A stretch of DNA of 20,230 bases from an uncultured Collinsella sp. (GCA_900549345.1 UROC01000030.1:1-20230), one strand, 5' to 3'. Positions 6,741 through 13,935 are shown, counted from the first letter of the stretch. Notes: generated by a model from the sequence alone, not told the origin. Numbers and translations: made by a program.

Positions 6741-6775
6741 GCGCGGGATCCGGGTTGCTGGGTCCCGCGCTTGTT
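6741..6775 (+). terminator. Intrinsic terminator-like hairpin closing the nan operon or attenuating rapZ
   Basis: GCGCGGGATCC (6741-6751) pairs with GGGTCCCGCGC (6760-6770) with one T-G wobble and an eight-base loop, followed by TTGTTTTC. It lies 51 bases after the nanE stop. The T-rich tail runs directly into the rapZ ribosome-binding site GGGAGG at 6779-6784. It is either the end of the nan operon or, if a promoter lies at 6717, an attenuator in the rapZ leader. Confidence 0.7.
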
Positions 6776-6790
6776 TTCGGGAGGCAGCAC

Positions 6791-7711
6791 ATGCAAAAGG
6801 GAGATGCCATGGATGCGGCGGAGCGCTCGGAGCGCATCCCCGATATCGTCATCATCACCGGAATGTCCGGATCGGGCCGCACGCAGGCCATGCACGTGTT
6901 CGAGGACATGGGCTATTTTTGCATCGATAACCTGCCTCCGCGTCTGATCGCCCAGCTTGCCGCGCTCGTCGGCATCAATACGGGCGTGGGCAGGCATCTC
7001 GCCGTCACCTGCGATTTGCGTAGCCAGGGACTGTTTGACGAGTTGCTCGATGCGGTCGCCGCGCTCGAAGAACGCGAGATGAGCTGCGACATCGTGTTCC
7101 TAGAGGCTTCTGACGAGGTGCTGATTCGTCGCTACAGCGAAAATCGCCGCCGTCATCCCATTGCCAAGCCGGGGGAGACTACGGCCGATGCCATTCAGCG
7201 CGAGCGCCTTCAGCTGCAGGGCGTGCGCGAACGAGCCGATATGATCATCGACACGAGCCGCCTACGCACCTCTGCGCTGCGCAACAAATTGCGCATGGCG
7301 TTCTCCGAGTTGTCCGACCAGCAGCTCATGGACGTTCACGTGTTCTCGTTTGGCTTTAAGCACGGTATGCCCGTCGAGGCGGACATTATGATCGACGTTC
7401 GCTTCCTGCCCAATCCGTTCTACGATCCCGAGATGCGCACCATGACCGGTCTCGATAAGAAAGTCTCCGACTTTGTTCTGGACCATCCCAAGACGCAGGA
7501 GTTCTGGAAGGCCTGGACGCAGCTGCTCGATACGGTCATGCCCGGTTATATCGCAGAGGGCAAGCCGCAGCTTTCTATTGCCATCGGTTGCACGGGCGGT
7601 CAGCACCGCAGCGTTGCCATCGCCGAGGCCACGGCGCGTTATTTGGAAGGCGCCCAGTATCACGTGAGCATCTCCCACCGCGACCTGTCGCGCGCCAACA
7701 CGAAGGCATAG
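6791..7711 (+). CDS. rapZ: RapZ/YvcJ-family nucleotide-binding protein
   Basis: RapZ proteins bind nucleotides with an N-terminal P-loop domain and have a conserved C-terminal domain. In E. coli RapZ directs RNase E to the sRNA GlmZ and senses glucosamine-6-phosphate; the role in actinobacteria is not settled. Here the P-loop is GMSGSGRT (residues 24-31) with Arg in place of the usual Lys, which I recall as common in actinobacterial members. Also visible are GYFCIDNLPP, VFLEASDEVLIRRYSENRRRHP and the family C-terminus GCTGGQHRSV. ATG 6791 is chosen for GGGAGG (6779-6784) six bases upstream, giving 306 residues. ATG 6809 also has a purine-rich site (6797-6803) and would give 300. An upstream TTG at 6755 is not preferred. 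Only six bases separate it from whiA. Confidence 0.93.
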   Translation: MQKGDAMDAAERSERIPDIVIITGMSGSGRTQAMHVFEDMGYFCIDNLPPRLIAQLAALVGINTGVGRHLAVTCDLRSQGLFDELLDAVAALEEREMSCDIVFLEASDEVLIRRYSENRRRHPIAKPGETTADAIQRERLQLQGVRERADMIIDTSRLRTSALRNKLRMAFSELSDQQLMDVHVFSFGFKHGMPVEADIMIDVRFLPNPFYDPEMRTMTGLDKKVSDFVLDHPKTQEFWKAWTQLLDTVMPGYIAEGKPQLSIAIGCTGGQHRSVAIAEATARYLEGAQYHVSISHRDLSRANTKA

Positions 7712-7717
7712 GCCTGC

Positions 7718-8647
7718 ATGTCGTTTACCGCTGAGGTGCGCGACGAGCTTGCGCGCTGCGAACCCGAATGTGAATACTGCGATTTGTCGACGCTTGCCGC
7801 CCTGACGCGTGTGAGCGGTACGCTTTCGTTGGCCGGCTCCGGGCGGTATCGTTTGACGGTCGCGACCGAGACGGGAGCCGTCGCGCGCACGATGATCACG
7901 CTGACGCATCGCATCCTTAAGCTCAAAACGGAATTCACCGTTCGTAAATCGGTCTTGCATAAGGTCCGTAACTATCTCATTACCCTGCCCGATCAACCCG
8001 ACCTGGACAAGGCTCTGGTGCTGCTGGGCATTCTAGACCGCAGGGGAGGGCTCGTTGCTGGTGTTCCCCGACACATCGTTGCCCGTCCCTGCTGCAGGCT
8101 TGCCTACATCCGCGGCGCGCTCATCGCGGGCGGCTTCGTGGCCGATCCACGCGGCGATTTTCATTTGGAGATCGCGGTGCAGGGCGAGCAATATGCCAAG
8201 GGGCTTTGCGACCTGTTGGGGCAGATTGGGGTCCATGCTCGTGTTAATGCGCGGCGGGGGTCATATGCCGTGTACATTAAGAGCGCCGAGGAAATCGAGC
8301 ATTTATTAAAGCTGATTGGTGCCAAGCGCAGCGTTGCCGAGATTGAGGAGGCGCGCGCGGTCAAGTTGGTTAAGAACGATGTGAACCGTCGCGTGAACGC
8401 CGAGCTCGCCAACCAGACCAGAAGCGCCGGTGCTGCCCAACATCAGCTTGCGCTTATCGATGAGCTCGAGCAGCGCGGCCTTCGCGATGCGCTTCCGGAT
8501 GCCTTGGCGGTCTTTTGCGACCTGCGCGAGCGCTATCCCGATCTGTCGCTGCGTGATTTAGGGGAGATGGCTGACCCTCCCTTGTCGAAGTCGGCCCTCT
8601 ACCATCGAGTTTTGAGGCTTGAAAAGCTCATTGAAGCAAACGGGTAG
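7718..8647 (+). CDS. whiA: WhiA, sporulation/cell-division-type DNA-binding regulator
   Basis: WhiA is a Gram-positive DNA-binding protein built from a degenerate LAGLIDADG homing-endonuclease fold and a C-terminal helix-turn-helix. In Streptomyces it controls sporulation septation; non-sporulating bacteria also keep it. The 309-residue product starts MSFTAEVRDELAR as expected. It carries the LAGLIDADG-like segment RLAYIRGALIAGGFVADP at about residues 126-143, the NRRVNAELANQTRSAGAA block, and a C-terminal helix-turn-helix around LSLRDLGEMADPPLSKSALYHRVLRL. It lies six bases after rapZ, a conserved pairing, with GAAGG (7702-7706) as the likely ribosome-binding site inside the rapZ end. No gene of the YvcK family lies between them. 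Confidence 0.95.
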   Translation: MSFTAEVRDELARCEPECEYCDLSTLAALTRVSGTLSLAGSGRYRLTVATETGAVARTMITLTHRILKLKTEFTVRKSVLHKVRNYLITLPDQPDLDKALVLLGILDRRGGLVAGVPRHIVARPCCRLAYIRGALIAGGFVADPRGDFHLEIAVQGEQYAKGLCDLLGQIGVHARVNARRGSYAVYIKSAEEIEHLLKLIGAKRSVAEIEEARAVKLVKNDVNRRVNAELANQTRSAGAAQHQLALIDELEQRGLRDALPDALAVFCDLRERYPDLSLRDLGEMADPPLSKSALYHRVLRLEKLIEANG

Positions 8648-8692
8648 TTTAAAGTATCGACTTATATACGGATTTAGCTGCTATTTTATTCT

Positions 8693-8706
8693 TTAAAACG
8701 TTTTAA
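8693..8706. promoter_or_regulatory. 14-bp perfect AT-rich palindrome in the gap leader
   Basis: TTAAAACGTTTTAA is a perfect palindrome, 46 bases after the whiA stop in an AT-rich stretch unlike the GC-rich surroundings. It may be an operator for the glycolytic operon. No specific regulator can be named. Confidence 0.45.
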
Positions 8707-8713
8707 CGTAAAT

Positions 8714-8754
8714 TTGATTTTCAATTTCGAGCATTCTCGTGAAATTCAAGTCAA
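8714..8754. promoter_or_regulatory. Imperfect dyad overlapping the candidate gap -35 region
   Basis: AATTTC..GAG and CTC..GAAATT form the core of an imperfect dyad centred near 8734. It extends outward as TTGATTTTC on the left and the approximate complement GAATT..AAGTCAA on the right. The right arm overlaps the proposed -35. This is a plausible operator. Confidence 0.4.
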
Positions 8755-8768
8755 AAAAAAGGTATATT
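8739..8768 (+). promoter_or_regulatory. Candidate promoter of the gap-pgk-tpiA-gpmI operon
   Basis: GTGAAA (8739-8744) and TATATT (8763-8768) are separated by 18 bases, with an A-tract between them. The -10 matches consensus at five of six positions. Transcription would start near 8775, giving a leader of about 65 bases. The promoter call fits the drop in GC here and the expected strong expression of gap. Confidence 0.5.
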
Positions 8769-8840
8769 AGGCGAGTGGTTAGTTTGTGGGCCTCAACGGC
8801 GGGCGCTGTAGCTTGCGGGGGCCTTACGAAAGGAGACACA

Positions 8841-9866
8841 ATGGCAGTAAAGGTTGCTATTAACGGCTTCGGTCGCATCGGTCGTCTGGCTTTCCGTCAG
8901 ATGTTCGGTCATGAGGGCTCCGAGATCGTCGCTATCAACGACCTCACCTCTCCCGATATGCTCGCTTACCTGCTGAAGTACGACTCCACGCAGGGCAACT
9001 ACGCTCGCGATCACGAGGTCGTTGCTGGCGAGGATTCCATCACCGTTGACGGCAAGGAGATCAAGATCTACAAGGAGGCCGACGCCAACAACCTGCCTTG
9101 GGGCGACCTCGACGTCGACGTCGTTCTCGAGTGCACCGGCTTCTACACCAGCAAGGCTAAGGCTCAGGCCCACATCAACGCTGGCGCCAAGAAGGTCGTC
9201 ATCTCCGCTCCGGCCGGCAGCGATCTGCCCACCATCGTGTACAACGTCAACCACGAGACGCTGACCGCTGAGGACAACATCATCTCCGCTGCTTCCTGCA
9301 CCACCAACTGCCTCGCCCCGATGGCCAAGGGTCTGAACGACTTCGCTCCCATCGTGTCCGGCATCATGACCACCATTCACGCCTGGACCGGCGACCAGAT
9401 GCCGCTCGACGGCCCGCAGCGCAAGGGCAACAAGCGTCGTAGCCGCGCCTGCGCCGTCAACATCGTCCCCAACACCACCGGTGCTGCCAAGGCTATCGGC
9501 CTGGTTCTCCCCGAGCTCAACGGTAAGCTCATCGGTGCCGCCCAGCGCGTCCCGACGCCGACCGGCTCCATCACCAACCTCTACGCTGTCGTTGACAAGA
9601 AGGTCACCGTCGACGAGGTCAACGCCGCTATGAAGGCCTACGCTTCCACCATCTCCGAGACCTTCGGTTACAACGAGGACGACATCGTCTCCACCGACAT
9701 CATCGGCGAGACCCACGGCTCCATCTTCGACGCCACTCAGACCATGTGCTCTGACCTCGGCAACGGCCAGACCCTCGTTCAGGTCACCTCTTGGTACGAC
9801 AACGAGAACTCCTACACCTCTCAGATGGTCCGCACCATCAAGTACTTCGAGAAGTTCGTTGCTTAA
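8841..9866 (+). CDS. gap: Glyceraldehyde-3-phosphate dehydrogenase, type I
   Basis: GAPDH oxidises glyceraldehyde-3-phosphate to 1,3-bisphosphoglycerate with NAD and phosphate. The protein has 341 residues. It shows the nucleotide-binding NGFGRIGRLAFRQ at the N-terminus, NDLTSPDMLAYLLKYDSTQG, the catalytic Cys153 in SAASCTTNCLAP, and NTTGAAKAIGLVLPELNGKL near the phosphate sites. The S-loop region carries the variant DGPQRKGNKRRSRA rather than the common PHKDLRRAR form. ATG 8841 is chosen because AAAGGAG (8829-8835) lies five bases upstream; an in-frame ATG at 8739 would add 34 non-family residues across the promoter. Codon use is strongly biased to C-ending codons, as expected for high expression. 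A terminator-like hairpin follows the gene, which may raise gap mRNA over the downstream genes. Confidence 0.97.
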   Translation: MAVKVAINGFGRIGRLAFRQMFGHEGSEIVAINDLTSPDMLAYLLKYDSTQGNYARDHEVVAGEDSITVDGKEIKIYKEADANNLPWGDLDVDVVLECTGFYTSKAKAQAHINAGAKKVVISAPAGSDLPTIVYNVNHETLTAEDNIISAASCTTNCLAPMAKGLNDFAPIVSGIMTTIHAWTGDQMPLDGPQRKGNKRRSRACAVNIVPNTTGAAKAIGLVLPELNGKLIGAAQRVPTPTGSITNLYAVVDKKVTVDEVNAAMKAYASTISETFGYNEDDIVSTDIIGETHGSIFDATQTMCSDLGNGQTLVQVTSWYDNENSYTSQMVRTIKYFEKFVA

Positions 9867-9903
9867 TTTAGCTTTTAGCGAATAGCTCGTTGAGCGTCTA
9901 AAG

Positions 9904-9951
9904 AAGGGCGCGGCCTCATAGGGCTTACACCCTAGGGTCGCGCCCTTTTTA
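9904..9951 (+). terminator. Intrinsic terminator (probably partial) between gap and pgk
   Basis: AAGGGCGCG (9904-9912) pairs with CGCGCCCTT (9939-9947), with an inner TAGGG/CCCTA stem (9919-9923 with 9930-9934), followed by TTTTT ending at 9950. The structure is a good intrinsic terminator. pgk starts only 56 bases later with no clear promoter, so readthrough is likely needed. Confidence 0.8.
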
Positions 9952-9960
9952 TAGGAAATC

Positions 9961-9983
9961 GTCTGCCGTAATGGGAGGCAGAC
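9961..9983 (+). other. Small hairpin in the pgk leader
   Basis: GTCTGCC (9961-9967) pairs with GGCAGAC (9977-9983) around a nine-base loop, just before the pgk ribosome-binding site AAAGG (9991-9995). It encloses an in-frame ATG at 9971, which argues against that codon being the start. Confidence 0.5.
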
Positions 9984-10006
9984 ACGTACGAAAGGTAGAA
10001 GCAAAC

Positions 10007-11197
10007 ATGGCCTTTACCAAGAAGACCGTCCGCGACATCGATGTCGACGGCAAGCGCGTTCTCGTCCGCGTTGACTTCAACGTGCCTATCAAGGATGGCG
10101 TCGTTGGCGATACCACCCGCATCAAGGCTGCCCTGCCCACCATCAACTACCTCGTTGAGCACAACGCTCGCGTCATCCTCATGAGCCACCTCGGCCGTCC
10201 CGATGGCACCGGCTTCCAGCCCGAGCTGTCCCTCGAGCCCGTCGCCAAGAAGCTCGCTGAGCTCTCTGGTCTCGATGTTGCCTTTGTCGCCGACACCTAC
10301 GGCGAGAAGGCTGCTGAGGCTGTTGCCGCCGTCGAGCCGGGCAAGGTCCTCGTTCTCGAGAACGTCCGTTTTGACAAGCGTGAGAAGAAGAACGATCCCG
10401 AGATCGCCAAGAAGCTCGCTTCCTATGGTGACGTCTTCGTTCTCGATGCCTTCGGCACCGCTCACCGCGCCCAGGGTTCCGTCGTGGGCCCCGCCGCTTA
10501 CCTGCCTGCCGTCGCCGGCTTCCTGCTCGAGAAGGAGGTCGACACGCTGACCGGCATCTTCGCCGAGCCCGAGCGCCCCTTCGTCGCTATCGTCGGCGGT
10601 TCCAAGGTTTCCTCCAAGATCGGCGTTCTCGATCACCTCATCGACTCCGCTGATACCCTGATCATCGGTGGCGGCATGGCCTACACCTTCTTCCTGGCTC
10701 AGGGTCTGACCGTCGGTCAGTCCCTCAAGGAAGAGGACTGGGTCGAGCGAGCCGGCGAGATGCTCAAGAAGGCCGAGGAGAAGGGCGTCAAGATCCTGCT
10801 CCCCATCGACAACCGCGTTGCCGATCACTTTGGCGAGGACGCTGTCCCCGAGGTTGTCGCTTCCGACGCTATCCCCGACGATCGTGAGGGCATGGACATC
10901 GGCCCCAAGACCGAGGAGCTCTACGCCGAGGCCGTCAAGGGCGCCAAGACCGTGTTCTGGAACGGCCCCATGGGCGTCTTCGAGTTCGACAACTTCGCTC
11001 ACGGCACCCAGGCTATCGCCGAGGCCGTCGCCGAGGCCGACTGCACCTCGATCATCGGCGGTGGTGACTCTGTCGCGGCTGTCAACAAGTTCAACCTGGC
11101 CGACAAGATGAGCTGGATCTCCACCGGTGGTGGCGCTTCCATGGAGCTCGTCGAGGGTAAGGCCCTGCCCGGAGTGGAGGCGCTTCTCGATGCCTAA
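10007..11197 (+). CDS. pgk: Phosphoglycerate kinase
   Basis: PGK transfers phosphate from 1,3-bisphosphoglycerate to ADP, forming ATP and 3-phosphoglycerate. The protein has 396 residues, the family norm. Diagnostic segments are RVLVRVDFNVPIKDG at the N-terminus, MSHLGRPDG, LLENVRFDKREKKND-like (as VLENVRFDKREKK), the hinge and nucleotide region GGSKVSSKIGVLDHL, and the C-terminal WNGPMGVFEFDNFAHGT and GGGDSVAAVNKF. ATG 10007 gives MAFTKKTVRDID, matching family N-termini, with AAAGG (9991-9995) eleven bases upstream; ATG 9971 would add 12 residues from within a hairpin. The 3' end overlaps tpiA by eight bases, so the two are translationally coupled. Codon bias is strong, as in gap. Confidence 0.97.
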   Translation: MAFTKKTVRDIDVDGKRVLVRVDFNVPIKDGVVGDTTRIKAALPTINYLVEHNARVILMSHLGRPDGTGFQPELSLEPVAKKLAELSGLDVAFVADTYGEKAAEAVAAVEPGKVLVLENVRFDKREKKNDPEIAKKLASYGDVFVLDAFGTAHRAQGSVVGPAAYLPAVAGFLLEKEVDTLTGIFAEPERPFVAIVGGSKVSSKIGVLDHLIDSADTLIIGGGMAYTFFLAQGLTVGQSLKEEDWVERAGEMLKKAEEKGVKILLPIDNRVADHFGEDAVPEVVASDAIPDDREGMDIGPKTEELYAEAVKGAKTVFWNGPMGVFEFDNFAHGTQAIAEAVAEADCTSIIGGGDSVAAVNKFNLADKMSWISTGGGASMELVEGKALPGVEALLDA

Positions 11198-11957
11198 TCG
11201 CACCCTTCTTATCGCTGGTAACTGGAAGATGAACAACGACGTCGCCGAGGCCGCCAAGCTCGCCGACGAGCTGGCTCAGGCTCTGCCCGAGGTTCCGGCT
11301 GGCGTCGAGGTGCTCGTCTGCCCTCCGACCATTGACATCACCACGGTTCATGACCGTATTCAGGCTGCCCCCATCGCCCTCGGTGCTCAGAACGTGTACT
11401 GGGAGGCCAAGGGTGCCTTCACCGGTGAGTCCTCTTGCGACATGCTCAAGTCCGCTGGCTGCACCTACTGCATCATCGGTCACTCCGAGCGTCGCGACTA
11501 CTTCCACGAGACCGACGAGGATCAGAACAAGAAGGCCAAGGCCCTCGTTGCCGCCGGTCTTGTTCCCGTCTTCTGCTGCGGCGAGTCCCTCGAGGTCCGC
11601 GAGGCTGGCACCTATGTCGAGCACGTCGTGAACCAGGTCAAGGCTGGCCTTGCTGGTCTTGAGATCACCTGCCCCAAGCAGGTCGTCGTCGCCTACGAGC
11701 CCATCTGGGCTATCGGCACCGGCAAGACCGCTACCGCCGAGGACGCTCAGGAGGTCTGCGGCGCTATCCGTGAGACCCTCAAGGAGATGTTCGGCGAGGA
11801 GCTCGCCGACGGTATCCGCGTCCTGTACGGTGGTTCCGCTAAGCCCGGCAACATTGCCGAGCTCGTCGCCAAGCCTGACGTTGACGGCGCCCTCGTGGGC
11901 GGCGCTTCGCTCAAGGCTGCCGACTTCGCCTCTATGGTCGTCAAGGCAGGCGAGTAG
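11190..11957 (+). CDS. tpiA: Triose-phosphate isomerase
   Basis: TIM interconverts dihydroxyacetone phosphate and glyceraldehyde-3-phosphate. The 255-residue protein has all active-site landmarks: GNWKMN with Lys13, IIGHSERR with His98, AYEPIWAIGTGKTAT with Glu170 in front of the mobile loop 6, and phosphate-binding YGGSAKPGN and GGASLK. ATG 11190 overlaps the last eight bases of pgk and has GGAGG (11176-11180) nine bases upstream. An in-frame upstream start at 11127 would add a leader read out of frame from pgk and is rejected. Placement between pgk and gpmI fits a lower-glycolysis operon. Confidence 0.97.
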   Translation: MPNRTLLIAGNWKMNNDVAEAAKLADELAQALPEVPAGVEVLVCPPTIDITTVHDRIQAAPIALGAQNVYWEAKGAFTGESSCDMLKSAGCTYCIIGHSERRDYFHETDEDQNKKAKALVAAGLVPVFCCGESLEVREAGTYVEHVVNQVKAGLAGLEITCPKQVVVAYEPIWAIGTGKTATAEDAQEVCGAIRETLKEMFGEELADGIRVLYGGSAKPGNIAELVAKPDVDGALVGGASLKAADFASMVVKAGE

Positions 11958-11962
11958 GACAT

Positions 11963-13516
11963 ATGGCACAGCGTCATCTTCCTGCACTCCTGATCATCAT
12001 GGATGGCTGCGGCCTTGCTCCGGCTGATGGCGAGAACGCCGTCGCCGCTGCCAAGACGCCCTTCCTTGATAGCCTGTACGAGAAGTATCCTCACACCACG
12101 CTCGGTGCTTCGGGCGAGGACGTGGGCCTTCCCGACGGCCAGATGGGCAACTCCGAGGTGGGTCACCTCAACATCGGTGCCGGCCGCATCGTGTTCCAGG
12201 AGCTTTCGCGCATCAACAACGCCATCAAGGACGGCTCCATCGCCAAGAACGAGGTCTTCGTCAAGGCTATGGACGACGTCAAGGCCGAAGGCAAGACCCT
12301 GCACCTCATGGGCCTTATGAGCCCTGGCGGTGTTCATTCTCACATGAACCACGTCGAGGCTCTGGTCAAGATGGCTGCCCAGCATGGCGTCAAGACCGTT
12401 CGCGTCCACGCCTTCATGGATGGCCGCGACGTCGACCCGCAGTCCGGTGCCGGCTACATGAGCGAGTTCTGCGCTTTCCTGGCTAAGATCTCCGAGGAGA
12501 CCGGTTGCGACGCTCGCGTTGCCACCGTTTCGGGCCGCTATTGGGCCATGGACCGCGACAACCGCTGGGAGCGCATCCAGCGTGCCTACGACGTCATGGT
12601 CAACGCGTCCGATGCCGATACCGACCCCGTTGCCGGTATCAAGGCCTACTACGAGAAGGATCCGCGCGGCGACGAGTTCGTCGAGCCCTTCGCTGCCCAC
12701 AACGAGGGCATTCACGAGGGCGACGCGGCCATCTTCTTCAACTTCCGTCCCGACCGCGCTCGTCAGATGACTCGCGTGTTCACGGACAAGGAGTTCGACG
12801 GCTTTGAGCGCGAGCAGATTAAGCTTTCGCACTTTGTGACGATGACCGAGTACGATCCGACGTTTGACGTCGAGGTCGCCTTCCCCAAGACATTCCCCGA
12901 GAACGTTCTGGCCGACGTTATCGCCGCCAATGGCCTGAAGCAGCTGCACACCGCCGAGACCGAGAAGTACGCCCATGTGACGTTCTTCCTCAACGGCGGC
13001 ATCGAGGAGCCCAAGGAGGGCGAGGAGCGCGTGCTCGTCGCTTCCCCCAAGGTTGCTACCTACGATCTGCAGCCCGAGATGAGCGCTCCCGAGGTTACCG
13101 AGAAGCTCGTCGCCGCTATTAACGAGGATCGCGCTGATTTCTACATCGTGAACTTCGCGAACTGCGACATGGTTGGTCACACCGGCGTGTTCGACGCCGC
13201 CGTTAAGGCCGTCGAGGCTGTTGACGATGCTCTGTCCAAGGTTGTCCCGGCGATTCTCGCCAAGGGCGGCTTTGCGCTGATTACCGCCGACCATGGCAAC
13301 GCCGATCACATGTTTGACGTTGCTTCCGACGGTTCCAAGCATCCGTTTACGGCTCACACCACCAACCGCGTGCCGTTCATCATCGTTGATGATAAGGCCA
13401 AGCTCACCGGTATCGAGGACGGCCGTCTTTCCGATATCGCTCCGACCATGCTCACCATGGCTGGTATTGAGCCTTCCGCCGAGATGACGGGTCGCGTGCT
13501 CGCCACCGAGGCCTAA
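11963..13516 (+). CDS. gpmI: 2,3-bisphosphoglycerate-independent phosphoglycerate mutase
   Basis: This enzyme converts 3-phosphoglycerate to 2-phosphoglycerate through a phosphoserine intermediate and two metal ions. The 517-residue length matches the family. MDGCGLAPADGENAV near the N-terminus carries a metal-binding Asp. GQMGNSEVGHLNIGAGR carries the phosphorylated Ser64. SPGGVHSHMNH and HAFMDGRDVDP form part of the substrate site, and ADHGNADHM in the C-terminal phosphatase domain completes the metal site. The ATG lies five bases after the tpiA stop, so it is cotranscribed and probably coupled; the ribosome-binding site is weak (TAGGA, or AGGCGAG at 11948-11954). It is followed by two hairpins that end the operon. 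Enolase and pyruvate kinase are not in the window. Confidence 0.97.
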   Translation: MAQRHLPALLIIMDGCGLAPADGENAVAAAKTPFLDSLYEKYPHTTLGASGEDVGLPDGQMGNSEVGHLNIGAGRIVFQELSRINNAIKDGSIAKNEVFVKAMDDVKAEGKTLHLMGLMSPGGVHSHMNHVEALVKMAAQHGVKTVRVHAFMDGRDVDPQSGAGYMSEFCAFLAKISEETGCDARVATVSGRYWAMDRDNRWERIQRAYDVMVNASDADTDPVAGIKAYYEKDPRGDEFVEPFAAHNEGIHEGDAAIFFNFRPDRARQMTRVFTDKEFDGFEREQIKLSHFVTMTEYDPTFDVEVAFPKTFPENVLADVIAANGLKQLHTAETEKYAHVTFFLNGGIEEPKEGEERVLVASPKVATYDLQPEMSAPEVTEKLVAAINEDRADFYIVNFANCDMVGHTGVFDAAVKAVEAVDDALSKVVPAILAKGGFALITADHGNADHMFDVASDGSKHPFTAHTTNRVPFIIVDDKAKLTGIEDGRLSDIAPTMLTMAGIEPSAEMTGRVLATEA

Positions 13517-13539
13517 TAGAAAACAAATACCGTTTTCTA
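13517..13539 (+). other. Hairpin just after gpmI
   Basis: TAGAAAAC (13517-13524) pairs perfectly with GTTTTCTA (13532-13539). It stands directly before the stronger terminator at 13542-13576 and may help termination or protect the 3' end. Confidence 0.5.
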
Positions 13540-13541
13540 GT

Positions 13542-13576
13542 AAGGGGGTTGTCCACAACCGGACGACCCCCTTTTT
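13542..13576 (+). terminator. Intrinsic terminator of the glycolytic operon
   Basis: AAGGGGGTTGTCC (13542-13554) pairs with GGACGACCCCCTT (13561-13573) with one wobble and a six-base loop, followed by TTTTT. This is a strong rho-independent terminator. Confidence 0.9.
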
Positions 13577-13583
13577 GGTATTT

Positions 13584-13614
13584 CTGCCATTTCTACCCCG
13601 TCCCTAAATGGCAG
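13584..13614. promoter_or_regulatory. Nine-base inverted repeat upstream of secG
   Basis: CTGCCATTT (13584-13592) and AAATGGCAG (13606-13614) are perfect inverted repeats separated by 13 bases, about 70 bases before secG and after the gpmI terminator. It may be an operator or a leader RNA hairpin. No T-run follows it. A secG promoter should lie nearby but I cannot place one confidently. Confidence 0.45.
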
Positions 13615-13680
13615 GTGGGGGAGTGTTGGAGGTTGTGGTACAGTACTGGAGTTTGAATTGTTCTATTAAGGAGCTTATCT

Positions 13681-13935
13681 ATGGGTCCGTTTCAGATTCT
13701 TCTGTTTGTCGTTTGGGCTGTTTCTGCCGTGGCGCTGACGATTCTCGTTCTGATGCATTCCGGTAAGGGCACCGGCGTTTCGGATATGATCGCTAGCTCG
13801 CTGTATAACTCCAGCTCTGCCACGGGCGTCATGGAGCAGAACCTCGATCGCCTGACGGTAATTATGGCCGTCGTTTTTGCCGTGTGTGTCGTTCTGTGCA
13901 TGTTTTTCTTCCCGCAGGGCATCGTCGGCTACTAA
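13681..13935 (+). CDS. secG: Preprotein translocase subunit SecG
   Basis: SecG is a small accessory subunit of the SecYEG channel. The 84-residue protein has two hydrophobic segments (about residues 4-25 and 56-77) joined by the conserved loop LMHSGKGTGVSDM, typical of actinobacterial SecG. AAGGAG (13668-13673) lies seven bases before the ATG. It follows the glycolytic genes, a neighbourhood I recall from other actinobacteria, but it has its own upstream dyad and terminator and so is probably a separate unit. Confidence 0.93.
   Translation: MGPFQILLFVVWAVSAVALTILVLMHSGKGTGVSDMIASSLYNSSSATGVMEQNLDRLTVIMAVVFAVCVVLCMFFFPQGIVGY

Noticed and set aside
6860..6883. Loss of the P-loop Lys in RapZ (Arg instead) as a broken active site
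   Set aside because: As I recall, Arg at this position is common in actinobacterial RapZ proteins, and the rest of the protein is intact.
9932..11257. 441-codon minus-strand open frame across pgk, with similar ones across gap, nanA, oppA and oppD/oppF
   Set aside because: These are low-complexity, Leu/Gly/Asp-rich translations typical of the antisense of high-GC genes. The + strand genes are certain.
11747..13558. 603-codon open frame on the minus strand across gpmI
   Set aside because: It is a shadow of the strongly biased, GC-rich codons of gpmI and tpiA. It has no family features or ribosome-binding site, and gpmI is unmistakable on the other strand.
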